DNA of 48,491 nucleotides from positions 1 through 48,491 of the forward strand of contig JAQYVU010000027.1 of assembly GCA_030145385.1 (NCBI GenBank). Direction: 5' to 3'. The position numbers were made by a program, and so were the translations under genes. This DNA comes from Desulfococcaceae bacterium (lineage in GTDB: Bacteria > Desulfobacterota > Desulfobacteria > Desulfobacterales > Desulfosalsimonadaceae). Below, in pieces: positions 1 to 8,785 of this stretch. Numbering within the stretch: position 1 is the stretch's first letter; every line of letters starts with the position of its first letter. The notes beneath the pieces are model-generated. The model searched no databases and was not told the DNA's origin. It saw nothing but the letters and a program-made list of their open reading frames with translations.

Positions 1-1
1 T

Positions 2-196
2 AGCAGGGAAGATGCCCAGAATTGTTTAATACATCTGCCGACTCAAAAAGGGAAAAAATATGAAGTACAGGCAATTATGTACGGAGATTTGTCCCAGGAT
101 GCGTTTTCCAATAATTTTTTTATTTTCATGCTCGATGAAGACGGTAAAATTATCGATAAAATATTTCCCGACCAACCCCATGAGCCTGTCCATTGA
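2..196 (+). CDS. C-terminal end of an unidentified protein (5' partial)
   Basis: An open frame enters from the left edge and stops with TGA at 194-196, giving 64 residues. The visible part alternates charged and hydrophobic segments (IMYGDLSQDAF, FFIFMLDEDGKIIDKIF) and looks like the end of a soluble alpha/beta domain. I do not recognise the family. The downstream 214 bases to elbB hold no other gene. Confidence that it is coding rests on its open frame to the window edge, the natural codon use and the absence of a better frame on either strand. Confidence 0.5.
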   Translation, partial: SREDAQNCLIHLPTQKGKKYEVQAIMYGDLSQDAFSNNFFIFMLDEDGKIIDKIFPDQPHEPVH

Positions 197-410
197 TAAA
201 AACAGTTTAACGAGCTGATTTGTTTTTTTGCCGGTTGACGATTTCTTGAATTATTGGTATGTATTTTTCTCATCAATCGAGAATATACTCATTTAAATAA
301 ATATAAATCATAGATATTCTTCGGTATTTAGTTGTTTGTTAAATATAATTTCTACATCTCTGCTCACTATAAATGAACTATTTTGTTCCGGTCGCTAAGG
401 GGAGAAAACT

Positions 411-1064
411 ATGAAAAAAATAGGTGTTTTAATGTCAGGATGCGGTGTATATGACGGCGTTGAAATTCATGAAGCAGTCATCACCCTTCTCGCCCTGGAT
501 CGAAGCGGCGCTGAAGCAGTCTGTATGGCGCCGGACATTGAACAACATCATGTTGTCAATCATTTAAATGGTGAAACCAGTGATGAAAAACGGAATGTTC
601 TTGTTGAGTCGGCAAGGGTTGCAAGGGGAAATATAAAAGATATTAAAGCCGTTAATGTTGAAGATATTGACGGACTGATTCTGCCCGGCGGATTTGGAGC
701 GGCAAAGAATTTAAGTAATTTCGCGCTTAAAGGTAAAGACGCGGATATTAACCCGGATGTTACAAAAATCGTCAGGGATATGTTTGATGCCCAAAAACCC
801 GTGGGCGCGATATGCATATCACCGGCCGTCTTATCTAAAATTCTGGAGGATAAAAATCCGGAAGTTACCATTGGAAATGATTTCGGAACGATTGAAACAA
901 TCGAGGAGATTGGCGGGATTCATGTTGTCTGCGCAGTCGACCAGATTCATGTCGATCATGTTAATAAACTCATAACAACACCGGCATACATGATTGGCCC
1001 CGGCATCAAGGACGTGGCCAAAGGAATTGAAAAACTGGTTGAAGAAGTTTTAAAGTATGCCTGA
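411..1064 (+). CDS. elbB: Isoprenoid biosynthesis glyoxalase ElbB (DJ-1/PfpI family)
   Basis: 217 residues, the usual ElbB length. The N-terminus carries the GCGVYDG signature (about residues 10-16) and EIHEAV. The nucleophile-elbow region is GAICISPAVL, with the cysteine in the DJ-1/PfpI position. LILPGGFGAAKNL is the family's glycine-rich loop. E. coli ElbB has weak glyoxalase activity and was linked genetically to early isoprenoid synthesis; its physiological substrate is unsettled. Glyoxal or methylglyoxal detoxification is a fair inference. The start has a good ribosome site (AGGGGAG) about 6 bases upstream. It stands alone and converges on the DHH-CBS gene. Confidence 0.93.
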   Translation: MKKIGVLMSGCGVYDGVEIHEAVITLLALDRSGAEAVCMAPDIEQHHVVNHLNGETSDEKRNVLVESARVARGNIKDIKAVNVEDIDGLILPGGFGAAKNLSNFALKGKDADINPDVTKIVRDMFDAQKPVGAICISPAVLSKILEDKNPEVTIGNDFGTIETIEEIGGIHVVCAVDQIHVDHVNKLITTPAYMIGPGIKDVAKGIEKLVEEVLKYA

Positions 1065-1141
1065 ATTTATAATATCAAAAATGTCCTTTAAATAATGAAA
1101 ACAATTCTTTCAAAATTTAAACCGCTCAAATTAGATAATTA

Positions 1142-2440
1142 TTAATCCGGCAACAAGTCATAAAAATAAAGCATTGCATCTGATCTTGACATGATTCCAA
1201 TAATTTTATCGTCCTTGACGACCGGCAGCCTTCCGATATCGTGTTTTACCATTATCCGTGCCGCCTCCATAGGGCTTTTGTCCGGTTCAATCGTAATATT
1301 CCTCGTATTCATAAATGCTTTGACCGGCGATTGCAATTGAGATCCCTTTCTTATTTTTTTAAAATCACGTCGTGAAATTACACCGACAAGCTTTTCATTA
1401 TCAACAACCGGCAACCCCGTACATCCCTTTTCTTTTAATAAATCGGCGACAACACTCATGGGCGTGTCTGAAGTGACGCTGAAAACAGGATAAGACATTA
1501 AATCACTGATTAGCACCGATGCCTGCTGATTGCCTTTGAGTAATTCAAGCAGCCAGTCATTTAATGCAGAAGGATTAACAGACTTTATCATAGCCGATCC
1601 GGCGCCAGGATGACCGCCCCCGCCCATGCTCCGCATAATTGAACCCACATTAATATCCTCAACACTGCTGCGGCCGATAACAATACATTTTTCATGGTCG
1701 TTATGAACAAATATTCCAAAAGCGGCATCAACATTTAAAATATCCCTGTACATATGCACAACCAGCGAAAGATTGCTTACATGACCGGCGATATGCATAA
1801 TATTAATACTCACCGTGTAGTTATCAATTTTTGTCCGGGGGGCTGTTTTAAGCATTTCAAATAAAATATTTTTTTGTTTTTCTCCGTAAGCCGGCTGTAA
1901 AAATGTGGAAAGAATATTTAAGTCTGCTTTATTTTCCAGCAGGTAACCAGCAGCATATGCGTCTTCGGCTGTTGATGAAGGGAATGTCAGGCTTCCGGTA
2001 TCTTCATATAAACCCGTTAAAAAAAGTGTGGCCTGCATGGGGGTTAAAAGAATCTTTTGTTTTTTGATTTCACGGATCATTAAAGTGATATTGGCACCTA
2101 TTGTCTCCTGACATGTCCAGGTCGGATTTAAATCACACTGGTTTTCATGATGATCCCATAAAAAAATTTCTAAATTTTCATTGTCTTTCAGGCTTTTCAT
2201 TTTTTCAAGCCGGGACCATTTACTTGTATCAACAACAATCAATCGCTTTACTTGCGCCAAATCAATTTCATTGACGCTTTTGGTGTCAAACAGGTCTTTA
2301 TGTATGGACAAAAAGGCTTTGACGTTCGGATTCAGCGTTTTGGGTAATATGGGAATTGCCTGAGGGTATAAAATAGTACCGGCAATAACAGAAGCAAAGC
2401 CGTCAAAATCAGCGCTTCGATGAGTTGTTATGATCTGCAT
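1142..2440 (-). CDS. DHH/DHHA1 phosphoesterase with two CBS domains
   Basis: 432 residues. The order is a DHH domain (THRSADFDGFAS near residue 6, LWDHHE near 95), a DHHA1 domain with GGGGHPGAGSA (about 273-283), then a tandem CBS pair (about 310-430). DHH proteins hydrolyse phosphodiesters such as nanoRNA or cyclic dinucleotides using Mn2+; a CBS pair usually senses adenine nucleotides. In many deltaproteobacteria the same DHH-CBS-CBS arrangement continues into a poly(A) polymerase/tRNA nucleotidyltransferase domain. Here the protein ends right after the second CBS domain (FYDLLPD, stop), and no polymerase frame follows. The gene is monocistronic, with AGGA upstream of the ATG. Substrate is not predictable from sequence. 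Confidence 0.85.
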   Translation of the reverse strand: MQIITTHRSADFDGFASVIAGTILYPQAIPILPKTLNPNVKAFLSIHKDLFDTKSVNEIDLAQVKRLIVVDTSKWSRLEKMKSLKDNENLEIFLWDHHENQCDLNPTWTCQETIGANITLMIREIKKQKILLTPMQATLFLTGLYEDTGSLTFPSSTAEDAYAAGYLLENKADLNILSTFLQPAYGEKQKNILFEMLKTAPRTKIDNYTVSINIMHIAGHVSNLSLVVHMYRDILNVDAAFGIFVHNDHEKCIVIGRSSVEDINVGSIMRSMGGGGHPGAGSAMIKSVNPSALNDWLLELLKGNQQASVLISDLMSYPVFSVTSDTPMSVVADLLKEKGCTGLPVVDNEKLVGVISRRDFKKIRKGSQLQSPVKAFMNTRNITIEPDKSPMEAARIMVKHDIGRLPVVKDDKIIGIMSRSDAMLYFYDLLPD

Positions 2441-2593
2441 AACAATATCCTGTGTTCCTATTGGAAAGTTTTATATTTGGGATGGGAAATTCTTAAGAAT
2501 AAAAAATTCAAATAATAGTGACAATACAATGATGGTGCGGATATATGCATGAATTTATTTTATGACGTTACTCTAAAAAGTCAAGCTGTTTAC

Positions 2594-2753
2594 TTAGTGG
2601 CCGAACGAAAACCGCCAATTTTCCCAATTTCTGCGTTGGGCTCAAATTTTAATGCTCAAAACACTCTATGCATGGCTCCGGTTAAACCAGAGCTAAAATT
2701 TGGCTGCCCGCCTTGAACTTGAAAAAAATTTCAGGTTTTCGTTCAGGCAGTGC
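2594..2753. repeat. Nested inverted-repeat element (MITE-like or structured RNA)
   Basis: Three nested imperfect stems share one centre. The outer arms share an 11-base perfect core, GAACGAAAACC at 2603-2613 against its complement at 2734-2744, extending imperfectly outward. The middle arms pair CAAATTTTA-ATGCTC near 2643 with GAGCTAAAATTTG near 2690. The inner arms pair GCTCCGGTT with AACCAGAGC around 2675-2693. The element is richer in GC than its surroundings and contains no open frame. This architecture suits a non-autonomous mobile repeat or a folded RNA. I believe similar sequences recur in Desulfobacterales, but that is from memory and unverified. Confidence 0.5.
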
Positions 2754-2887
2754 TGAATAAAAAGTACAACAAACTGATTTAAAAGTTGTTTTCAGTTTCA
2801 ATAATTACAGGGTCGGTAAAAATGCCTATAAACAAGCGATTTGCAAGGTATGGACATAGAACTTACTGGAATAAAATGATTTATTTC

Positions 2888-2916
2888 TTGACTTAAGCTG
2901 TGAAACCGTATTAAAT
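2888..2916 (+). promoter_or_regulatory. Possible sigma-70-type promoter for the PilZ gene
   Basis: TTGACT at 2888-2893 is followed after 17 bases by TTAAAT (2911-2916); TATTAA with a 15-base spacer is an alternative. It lies about 50 bases before the ATG at 2965. This is a pattern match in AT-rich DNA only. Confidence 0.3.
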
Positions 2917-2964
2917 TAAAATAATTTCCATTTACAATTTTACAGGGGTTTCCTTAAAAAGCAA

Positions 2965-5073
2965 ATGGACTATATCGAGAAAGTCAAAGAAAATGAAGCT
3001 CCAGAGGCCTCGAGTAAAACATCAGAGGCCTCGCTACGTATTATTGATACCGATCTTGATGGACTTTCTCCTCCCCAAAAAGTACTCCAAACCGATAAAA
3101 CCGTCAGGCGAAAATCTCTCGCCAATAAGTTAAACCATATTAACTTTAAAGATGAAACTGTCTGTATCAATTTTCAGCATGTGCGCGATAAACAGATAAT
3201 TTCTTTTTACGGGACACCTCAACCCTGCTTTGGCAATCATCTGGTCTGTCTCTGGAAGAATGAGCCGAATATCAATCAACTGCTCGCCGCTTATCAATTT
3301 CATAATTTTATTATTAATGACAGTCAAAGTATCATAACAGTTCCGGCTGATCTGCGCAGCATAAATCACAGAGGAGTCTGTTTCACGCTTCCTGAAAAAT
3401 CGTCACAAACCAGTTCCCGGAAAACAAAACGCTTTTCCTGCGACAATCTTGACGTTAAATTAATTCAAAACAGCATAATATTTTCCGGTTTACTTGAAGA
3501 ATTCAGCCCTTCGTCTTTACGGATAAAAATGGAATACTCTCCTGCCGCACCATTCCAATGGATTAATTTAAAAGATCATGTAAACCTGATTGTATCTAAT
3601 GGCATGGACACCCTTTATTCCGGTGAATGCAGCATATTAAAGATAACCGGGTCTTCAAAAAAGAAAAAAGCAATTTTACAGCCCACCCATGATACAATTC
3701 AAAGATTTAATCCCAAGGTATATCGAAGCAACCGATTGGAACTCACACCTTCGCCTGATATTCTATTCAACCACCCATTTACGGATAAGCTGGTTAATTT
3801 GAAAGTGATTGATTTATCCGGTTCAGGTCTCAGTGTCGAAGATGATGAAGACAGTTCTGTCCTTTTACCCGGAATGATCATTCCGACCATGACCCTTAAC
3901 TTTGCCAACAGCTTTAATTTTCCATGCAAGGCCCAGGTCGTTTACCGAAAAGCGTTTGAAGATGAAAATAATAAACGGATGATTAAATGCGGTATCGCCT
4001 TTCTGGATATGAAATCCGATGATCACATACGGCTGCTATCTTTATTGTATCAGGCAAAAAATAAAAATTTTTATATATGCAATGATATTGATATGGATAA
4101 ATTATGGGATTTCTTCTTTAAAAGCGGTTTTATCTATCCGAAAAAATATTCCTTTATTCATGAAAATAAAAAAAGAGTCCGGGCAACTTATGAAAAGTTG
4201 TACAACAATGATTCGAATATTGCCCGCCATTTTACATGGCAGCGGAAAGGAGAAATCCTCGGCCACATGTCGATGCTTCGATTTTACCAAAACACCTGGT
4301 TAATTCAGCATCTGGCAGCAATCATGTCAAAAGATCAGCTCAAAGTCGGTATTGAAATACTTAATCAGATTGGCGCGTACGCTTACGATTCCCACCGTTT
4401 GTTTTCAAGCCATATGGATTATCTTATATGCTATTTCCGGCCGGAAAATCATTTCCCCAATCATTTTTTTGGTGGTGTTGCTAAAAACATTCAGGATTCC
4501 AAGATCTGCTCAATTGATACATTCGCTTACTTCCATTTTCACAAATCCACAAAAAGTAATCAGGAATTACCCGCAAACTGGCATCTTGAAAAATCCGAAT
4601 TTAATGATCTTTCCGATCTGGAGAATTTTTATGAGCATCAATCCGGCGGATTGATGCTTGAAGCGCTTGACCTGATACCTGAAGATATGGAAATGTCCGA
4701 TCATCATGATCTGTCATCTGAATATACGAAGGTAAAATTAAAACGGGAACGCAGACTTTACTCATTAAAATATGACAATGAGGTAAAAGCCGTTCTTATG
4801 CTTAATATATCAAACTTTGCAGTTAATATGTCTGATTTAACAAACTGTATCAGCATCTTTGCAATTGATTCGGAAAATCTGACAACGGAAATTATATATT
4901 CGTCTGTTTATTTGCTCTCTGAAAAATATAAAGAAAAAAAATTTCCGATATTGCTGTTTCCTTTGGCATTTGCAGACACCCATTCCTTAAAATATGAAAA
5001 AACATATAATCTATGGACATTGAATATGCAGCATACTGACGATTATTTTAAAAATTTTAATTATCTTATTTGA
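2965..5073 (+). CDS. Double PilZ-like protein with acyltransferase (GNAT)-like C-terminus
   Basis: 702 residues, with no signal peptide or membrane segment seen. After a charged N-terminus come two PilZ-like modules. The first has RKTKR (152-156, an RxxxR motif) but lacks a clear DxSxxG partner. The second has YRSNR followed by DLSGSG (283-288), the c-di-GMP-binding pattern. Residues about 360-690 look like one or two GNAT-fold modules (IARHFTWQRKGEILGHMS near 420; a second near 600-690), similar in outline to N-acyl amino acid synthases. I infer a c-di-GMP-controlled acyl transfer or sensing role; no substrate can be named. It is followed after 32 bases by a methyltransferase gene, probably co-transcribed. 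Confidence 0.7.
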   Translation: MDYIEKVKENEAPEASSKTSEASLRIIDTDLDGLSPPQKVLQTDKTVRRKSLANKLNHINFKDETVCINFQHVRDKQIISFYGTPQPCFGNHLVCLWKNEPNINQLLAAYQFHNFIINDSQSIITVPADLRSINHRGVCFTLPEKSSQTSSRKTKRFSCDNLDVKLIQNSIIFSGLLEEFSPSSLRIKMEYSPAAPFQWINLKDHVNLIVSNGMDTLYSGECSILKITGSSKKKKAILQPTHDTIQRFNPKVYRSNRLELTPSPDILFNHPFTDKLVNLKVIDLSGSGLSVEDDEDSSVLLPGMIIPTMTLNFANSFNFPCKAQVVYRKAFEDENNKRMIKCGIAFLDMKSDDHIRLLSLLYQAKNKNFYICNDIDMDKLWDFFFKSGFIYPKKYSFIHENKKRVRATYEKLYNNDSNIARHFTWQRKGEILGHMSMLRFYQNTWLIQHLAAIMSKDQLKVGIEILNQIGAYAYDSHRLFSSHMDYLICYFRPENHFPNHFFGGVAKNIQDSKICSIDTFAYFHFHKSTKSNQELPANWHLEKSEFNDLSDLENFYEHQSGGLMLEALDLIPEDMEMSDHHDLSSEYTKVKLKRERRLYSLKYDNEVKAVLMLNISNFAVNMSDLTNCISIFAIDSENLTTEIIYSSVYLLSEKYKEKKFPILLFPLAFADTHSLKYEKTYNLWTLNMQHTDDYFKNFNYLI

Positions 5074-5105
5074 TTGTTTAACCATATTGATTGGAAACAG
5101 AAGAA

Positions 5106-5936
5106 ATGACTGACATGTTCGCTTATGAATATCTGATGGAAAATGACCAGGAAACGCTTCGGCTGGCACTTAAAACTGATCGGACAACACTTGAAAAGCA
5201 GGCGAAATGGGCCGGAATCAAAGCCGGGATGCGCGTTGCGGATATCGGATGTGGGGCCGGTAAAACAACGTCATATTTAAATAGGTTAATTCAGCCAGGC
5301 GGCGAAATTGTCGGAGTAGACAGTTCTGAAAAGCGCATTGAAGATGCCAGAAAAAAATTTTCAAATGGCTCAGTGCATTTTGTATGCAAAGATGTAACCC
5401 AACCATTGGATGACATCGGTAAGTTTGATTTTATTTGGGTTCGGTTTTTACTTGAATACCATCGGTTAACCAGTTTTGAAATTGTTCAGAATCTCTGCAA
5501 AATATTAAAACCCGGCGGGATCATCTGCCTGATTGATCTTGACCATAACTGCCTGAATCATTTTGAAGCCCCGGAGCCCTTGATCAAAAGTCTTATCGGC
5601 TTAATGGATATATTGGCAGCCAATAAGAATTTTGACCCTTATGTCGGCAGAAAACTCTATTCTTTCCTCTATGATTTAAATTTTGATGACATTGATGTTG
5701 ATTTAGCCGCTCATCACCTGTTTTTTGGTGAATTGAATCAGACGAATGCCTTCAACTGGATAACAAAAGCAGAAGTAGCCGCAAAAAACTCCGGATATGA
5801 TTTTAATGAATTCAATGGCGGGTATGATGAATTTTATGAAGTGTTCAAAGAATTTATTTTAAACCCGAGACGATTCACATATACACCGGTTATTTCATGC
5901 CGGGGACGCAAACCGTTAAATGGCTCATCCGGATGA
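5106..5936 (+). CDS. Class I SAM-dependent methyltransferase
   Basis: 276 residues from the ATG at 5106. A longer TTG start at 5091 would add five residues, but the purine-rich GGAAACAGAAG just before 5106 works better as a ribosome site for the ATG. Motif I is VADIGCGAGKTT, the acidic end of strand 2 is VGVDSS, and LKPGGIICLIDLDHN is the post-motif III strand, so the Rossmann methyltransferase core is complete (about residues 40-160). The C-terminal 110 residues form a helical substrate cap seen in small-molecule enzymes. The substrate is unknown; pairing with the PilZ/GNAT-like gene suggests a shared small-molecule or lipid pathway. Its 3' end overlaps the convergent HD-GYP gene by 12 bases. 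Confidence 0.85.
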   Translation: MTDMFAYEYLMENDQETLRLALKTDRTTLEKQAKWAGIKAGMRVADIGCGAGKTTSYLNRLIQPGGEIVGVDSSEKRIEDARKKFSNGSVHFVCKDVTQPLDDIGKFDFIWVRFLLEYHRLTSFEIVQNLCKILKPGGIICLIDLDHNCLNHFEAPEPLIKSLIGLMDILAANKNFDPYVGRKLYSFLYDLNFDDIDVDLAAHHLFFGELNQTNAFNWITKAEVAAKNSGYDFNEFNGGYDEFYEVFKEFILNPRRFTYTPVISCRGRKPLNGSSG

Positions 5937-7874
5937 TACGCGAATACCGGAGTGATTTAAAAATTCGGATTGATAATAATTTATAAATGCGTCAACAATC
6001 TCTCCGTCAAAAAACGTGCCGATTTTATCCTTTAAAATATTAATCACCTGCTCCGGCGGCATGGGTTCGTTGTAATACCGATTAGCAGTTAGCGCCTCAA
6101 AATAATCCGCAACAGCAATAATTCTGCCCCCGAGCGGAATCTCCTTGCCCCGAATACCTTTTGGATAACCACTCCCGTCATATTTTTCATGATGTGCCGC
6201 AGCAATATCCGGGACATCTTTTAAAGGGCCTTCAAAATTAATCTGGTCAAGGATCTCTTTTGTTTTATTGACATGGAATTTCACGTATTCATACTCGTGT
6301 TCGGTGAGCTTGTCGGGTTTTTTCAGCATGGAATCAGGGATCGCAATTTTCCCGTAATCATGCAGCAGGGCGGCCACACGAATGACCTCGCGATCTTCAT
6401 TATTTAGTCCCAGCTCCTTACAGATACCGACTGCAAATTCAGCCACCCATTCGGAATGGCCTTTTGTAACCGGATCACGAGCGTCAATACTTGATACCAA
6501 TACTTTCAGTACGGTTTTTAATTGATTTTTCTGTGCTTCAAGATGCTCAGTATGGCGAATGCTGATACCGACAAAATGCGAAATTCCCATTAACAGACTC
6601 ATATCGCTGTGAACCAGCAGGCGTTTGGAACGGATATTATCCACGGCTAGAATACCGATACTTTCTTTATCGCAGATGATTGGACAGCAAATAAAAGATT
6701 TAGCACCCATTTTTCGGGCAAAACTTGAACTCCGGTTAGAAAGTTTATCCTGGAATTCATTTATATCATTGATCAGCAGTGGCTTTTTTCGTTTAAATGA
6801 AACAACAAAAATACCCTTTGAATTCGGATTATCTAAATGAAAATAAAGTTTTTGTAAAAAATTATGGTGCTCGGAACTATAACCGAATCCCGCCCGAAAT
6901 CCCATCAGTGTCTTTTCTTTATTCGCCAGCATGATCATTCCGCGGTCAAAATCAAGCCGTTTCTCCAGTACGGAAACGATCTCGGATAAAACATCTTCCA
7001 AATTTGTATATCGATTGACAATCTGCCCGATTTCCCGGGTGATCAGGCGGTTGTTATAATTTACTTCAATCTGATCAACAAGCTGGTCAGACGCGTCTTT
7101 CAGACTTTTGACAGCAACGTTTAAATCATTTTTTTCAACATATACAACTGCATATGAAATAAGTAAAATCAAAAATAATGATACCGAATAAATGGAAATC
7201 AATTTTTCGGTGTTTAAAAAGGGAATCAGCATAATTCCGATAAAAACCGAAATTAACGCGCTGTAGTTTCTGACAAGTTTAAGGTAAGTGGCAAACGTTT
7301 TTTCCCACGAGATAATATATCGGCAGCATCGGTCCCCCCTGAAAATGCATTCGGGATGTTCAATCCGGGGGCGCTGATAATTAAAAATCATTGTTATGGC
7401 TTCAAAAAAGCCCTTGCGGTTCTCGCATTGAAAAGATTTTTCTTTTATGTCTTTGAAAGGTGTTACAGTGATTTGAACCGTATTCGATGACAGCATTTCC
7501 GATTTGTAGGCAGACGATTTTGTAAAATTAGCTGATGATTTAGCAATCAACTCATAGACTTTAGCCGGCGTTACCATTCCCAGGATAGATTGCCGCATCA
7601 CACCAATGGTTTCCGGGGATGCTGAAAAACGGCCGGCTTCTCTGGCAATATTTTCCCTTCCGGTGAAACTGACAAGCCGCTCATAAAATCTGTCAATCTG
7701 ATTCTGAGTAAACCAGTGCCCCTGATCATTAACCTCATGCGGTTTCATTCCTGCATAATCTAACAGGTTTTCCAGATCAACATCCGGGTAATTTTTTTTG
7801 ATGAGTTGAATATACGATTGAATAATTCTGCTGTTGTAGAGTTGGGGGTCCTGCTTGTGTAGGATATCAGGCAT
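5925..7874 (-). CDS. Membrane HD-GYP phosphodiesterase with GAF domain
   Basis: 649 residues. The N-terminal sensor-like module (about 1-190) ends in HPECIFRGDRCCRYIISW, a Cys/His-rich pattern resembling V4R or heme-NO-type ligand-binding modules; I cannot name it with certainty. Two adjacent transmembrane helices follow (about 200-245), then a GAF domain (about 285-435) and an HD-GYP domain. Catalytic motifs are complete: HD at 505-506 in LLHDYGKIAIPD and HHEKYDGSGYP at 561-571. HD-GYP enzymes hydrolyse c-di-GMP to GMP, sometimes cGAMP. The protein probably lowers c-di-GMP in response to a ligand and may oppose signalling through the PilZ proteins here. The start has AGGA 7 bases upstream. 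Confidence 0.88.
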   Translation of the reverse strand: MPDILHKQDPQLYNSRIIQSYIQLIKKNYPDVDLENLLDYAGMKPHEVNDQGHWFTQNQIDRFYERLVSFTGRENIAREAGRFSASPETIGVMRQSILGMVTPAKVYELIAKSSANFTKSSAYKSEMLSSNTVQITVTPFKDIKEKSFQCENRKGFFEAITMIFNYQRPRIEHPECIFRGDRCCRYIISWEKTFATYLKLVRNYSALISVFIGIMLIPFLNTEKLISIYSVSLFLILLISYAVVYVEKNDLNVAVKSLKDASDQLVDQIEVNYNNRLITREIGQIVNRYTNLEDVLSEIVSVLEKRLDFDRGMIMLANKEKTLMGFRAGFGYSSEHHNFLQKLYFHLDNPNSKGIFVVSFKRKKPLLINDINEFQDKLSNRSSSFARKMGAKSFICCPIICDKESIGILAVDNIRSKRLLVHSDMSLLMGISHFVGISIRHTEHLEAQKNQLKTVLKVLVSSIDARDPVTKGHSEWVAEFAVGICKELGLNNEDREVIRVAALLHDYGKIAIPDSMLKKPDKLTEHEYEYVKFHVNKTKEILDQINFEGPLKDVPDIAAAHHEKYDGSGYPKGIRGKEIPLGGRIIAVADYFEALTANRYYNEPMPPEQVINILKDKIGTFFDGEIVDAFINYYQSEFLNHSGIRVSSG

Positions 7875-8011
7875 GCGAGGTCCTAATAAATATTATAACC
7901 ATTCATTATAATTATCTTTAAGGAATTGTAACATTACATACTAAAAATGCAAGCAATATTCTTTTAATTTAAAAATAGAAATCAGATAACAGGACTCAGC
8001 AAAAAATGATT

Positions 8012-8785
8012 CTATGTATTGATAATTTCAATGGCAGAACGTTTTATCCATCCCAATTTGCCGTTTGAAAAATAGATTTTTACATAGTTATTTTTTTCTG
8101 ATTGTATTTTAACTTTCGATCCGGCATGCAGAGTAAATAGTTCTGTGGAATCATCTGACAGGCCGGATCGTATGGAAATTTTTTCAGGAAGAATTACTGC
8201 CTGCTTTACATGTATGAAATCATAATAATTATAAAATCCGGTTAATATCAGAACAGCGCTGATATTCAATAACGAGTAATATATAATATTGAGAAAAAAT
8301 GACTTTAATTTTTTGGAATAAATACATCGGAAAAATGTCATCAGCCAGAAGCTAATGGAAAAACCGATGCTCAGCAGGATAATTTCAGAAAAAGACAAAA
8401 TATAATTCCAGAAAAATAAGGATTTAATAAGAGGCGATGTTTTTTCTTCAACCTGATCTTTTACCAGACCTCGCGCATATTCCAAATTAAATCTCAGGTC
8501 CGGATCCCTTGGCATTAGGCGATGCGCCCGTTCATACCATAAAACAGCCCGGCCAAGATTTTCCTGTTTTAAATATGCATTTCCCAGATTATAAAACAGT
8601 TTGCCGTTGTTAATTCCGCTTTGGACATTTTTTGTAAATTGGGAAACCGCCTCATCATAATTTCCTTCCTGATAGGCTTTAATCCCGTTCATATAGCTCA
8701 TTGTCTCGGAAGCATACAAAATATTAAATAAAATAAGGATGCCGATAATGCAGCAGACGGTTGCTTTGATGGCTTTTATTTGCAT
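8012..8785 (-). CDS. batE: BatE-like TPR and SH3 protein
   Basis: 257 residues. An N-terminal hydrophobic segment (about 7-27) is a signal or anchor. TPR repeats follow (about 30-105, with GKLFYNLGNAYLKQENLGRAVLWYERA), then two transmembrane helices (about 120-185) and a bacterial SH3-like domain at the C-terminus ending in NGKLGWIKRSAIEII. This TPR-TM-TM-SH3 layout is that of BatE of the Bacteroides aerotolerance operon. It overlaps batD by 10 bases, which indicates translational coupling. It is the last gene of the moxR-bat operon and probably a membrane adaptor between the VWA proteins and the cell wall. The exact role is not established. Confidence 0.8.
   Translation of the reverse strand: MQIKAIKATVCCIIGILILFNILYASETMSYMNGIKAYQEGNYDEAVSQFTKNVQSGINNGKLFYNLGNAYLKQENLGRAVLWYERAHRLMPRDPDLRFNLEYARGLVKDQVEEKTSPLIKSLFFWNYILSFSEIILLSIGFSISFWLMTFFRCIYSKKLKSFFLNIIYYSLLNISAVLILTGFYNYYDFIHVKQAVILPEKISIRSGLSDDSTELFTLHAGSKVKIQSEKNNYVKIYFSNGKLGWIKRSAIEIINT

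Larger units (their letters stand above)
2441..2964. other. Intergenic region with structured repeat and probable promoter
   Basis: 524 bases between the divergent DHH-CBS and PilZ genes, with no convincing open frame. It contains a nested inverted-repeat element (about 2594-2753, listed separately) and a possible promoter for the downstream gene at 2888-2916. The rest is AT-rich and I see nothing else in it. Confidence 0.6.

Noticed and set aside
43-276. Minus-strand frame of 77 codons
   Set aside because: It is antisense to the partial gene at the left edge and to AT-rich intergenic DNA, with low-complexity serine content and no ribosome site.
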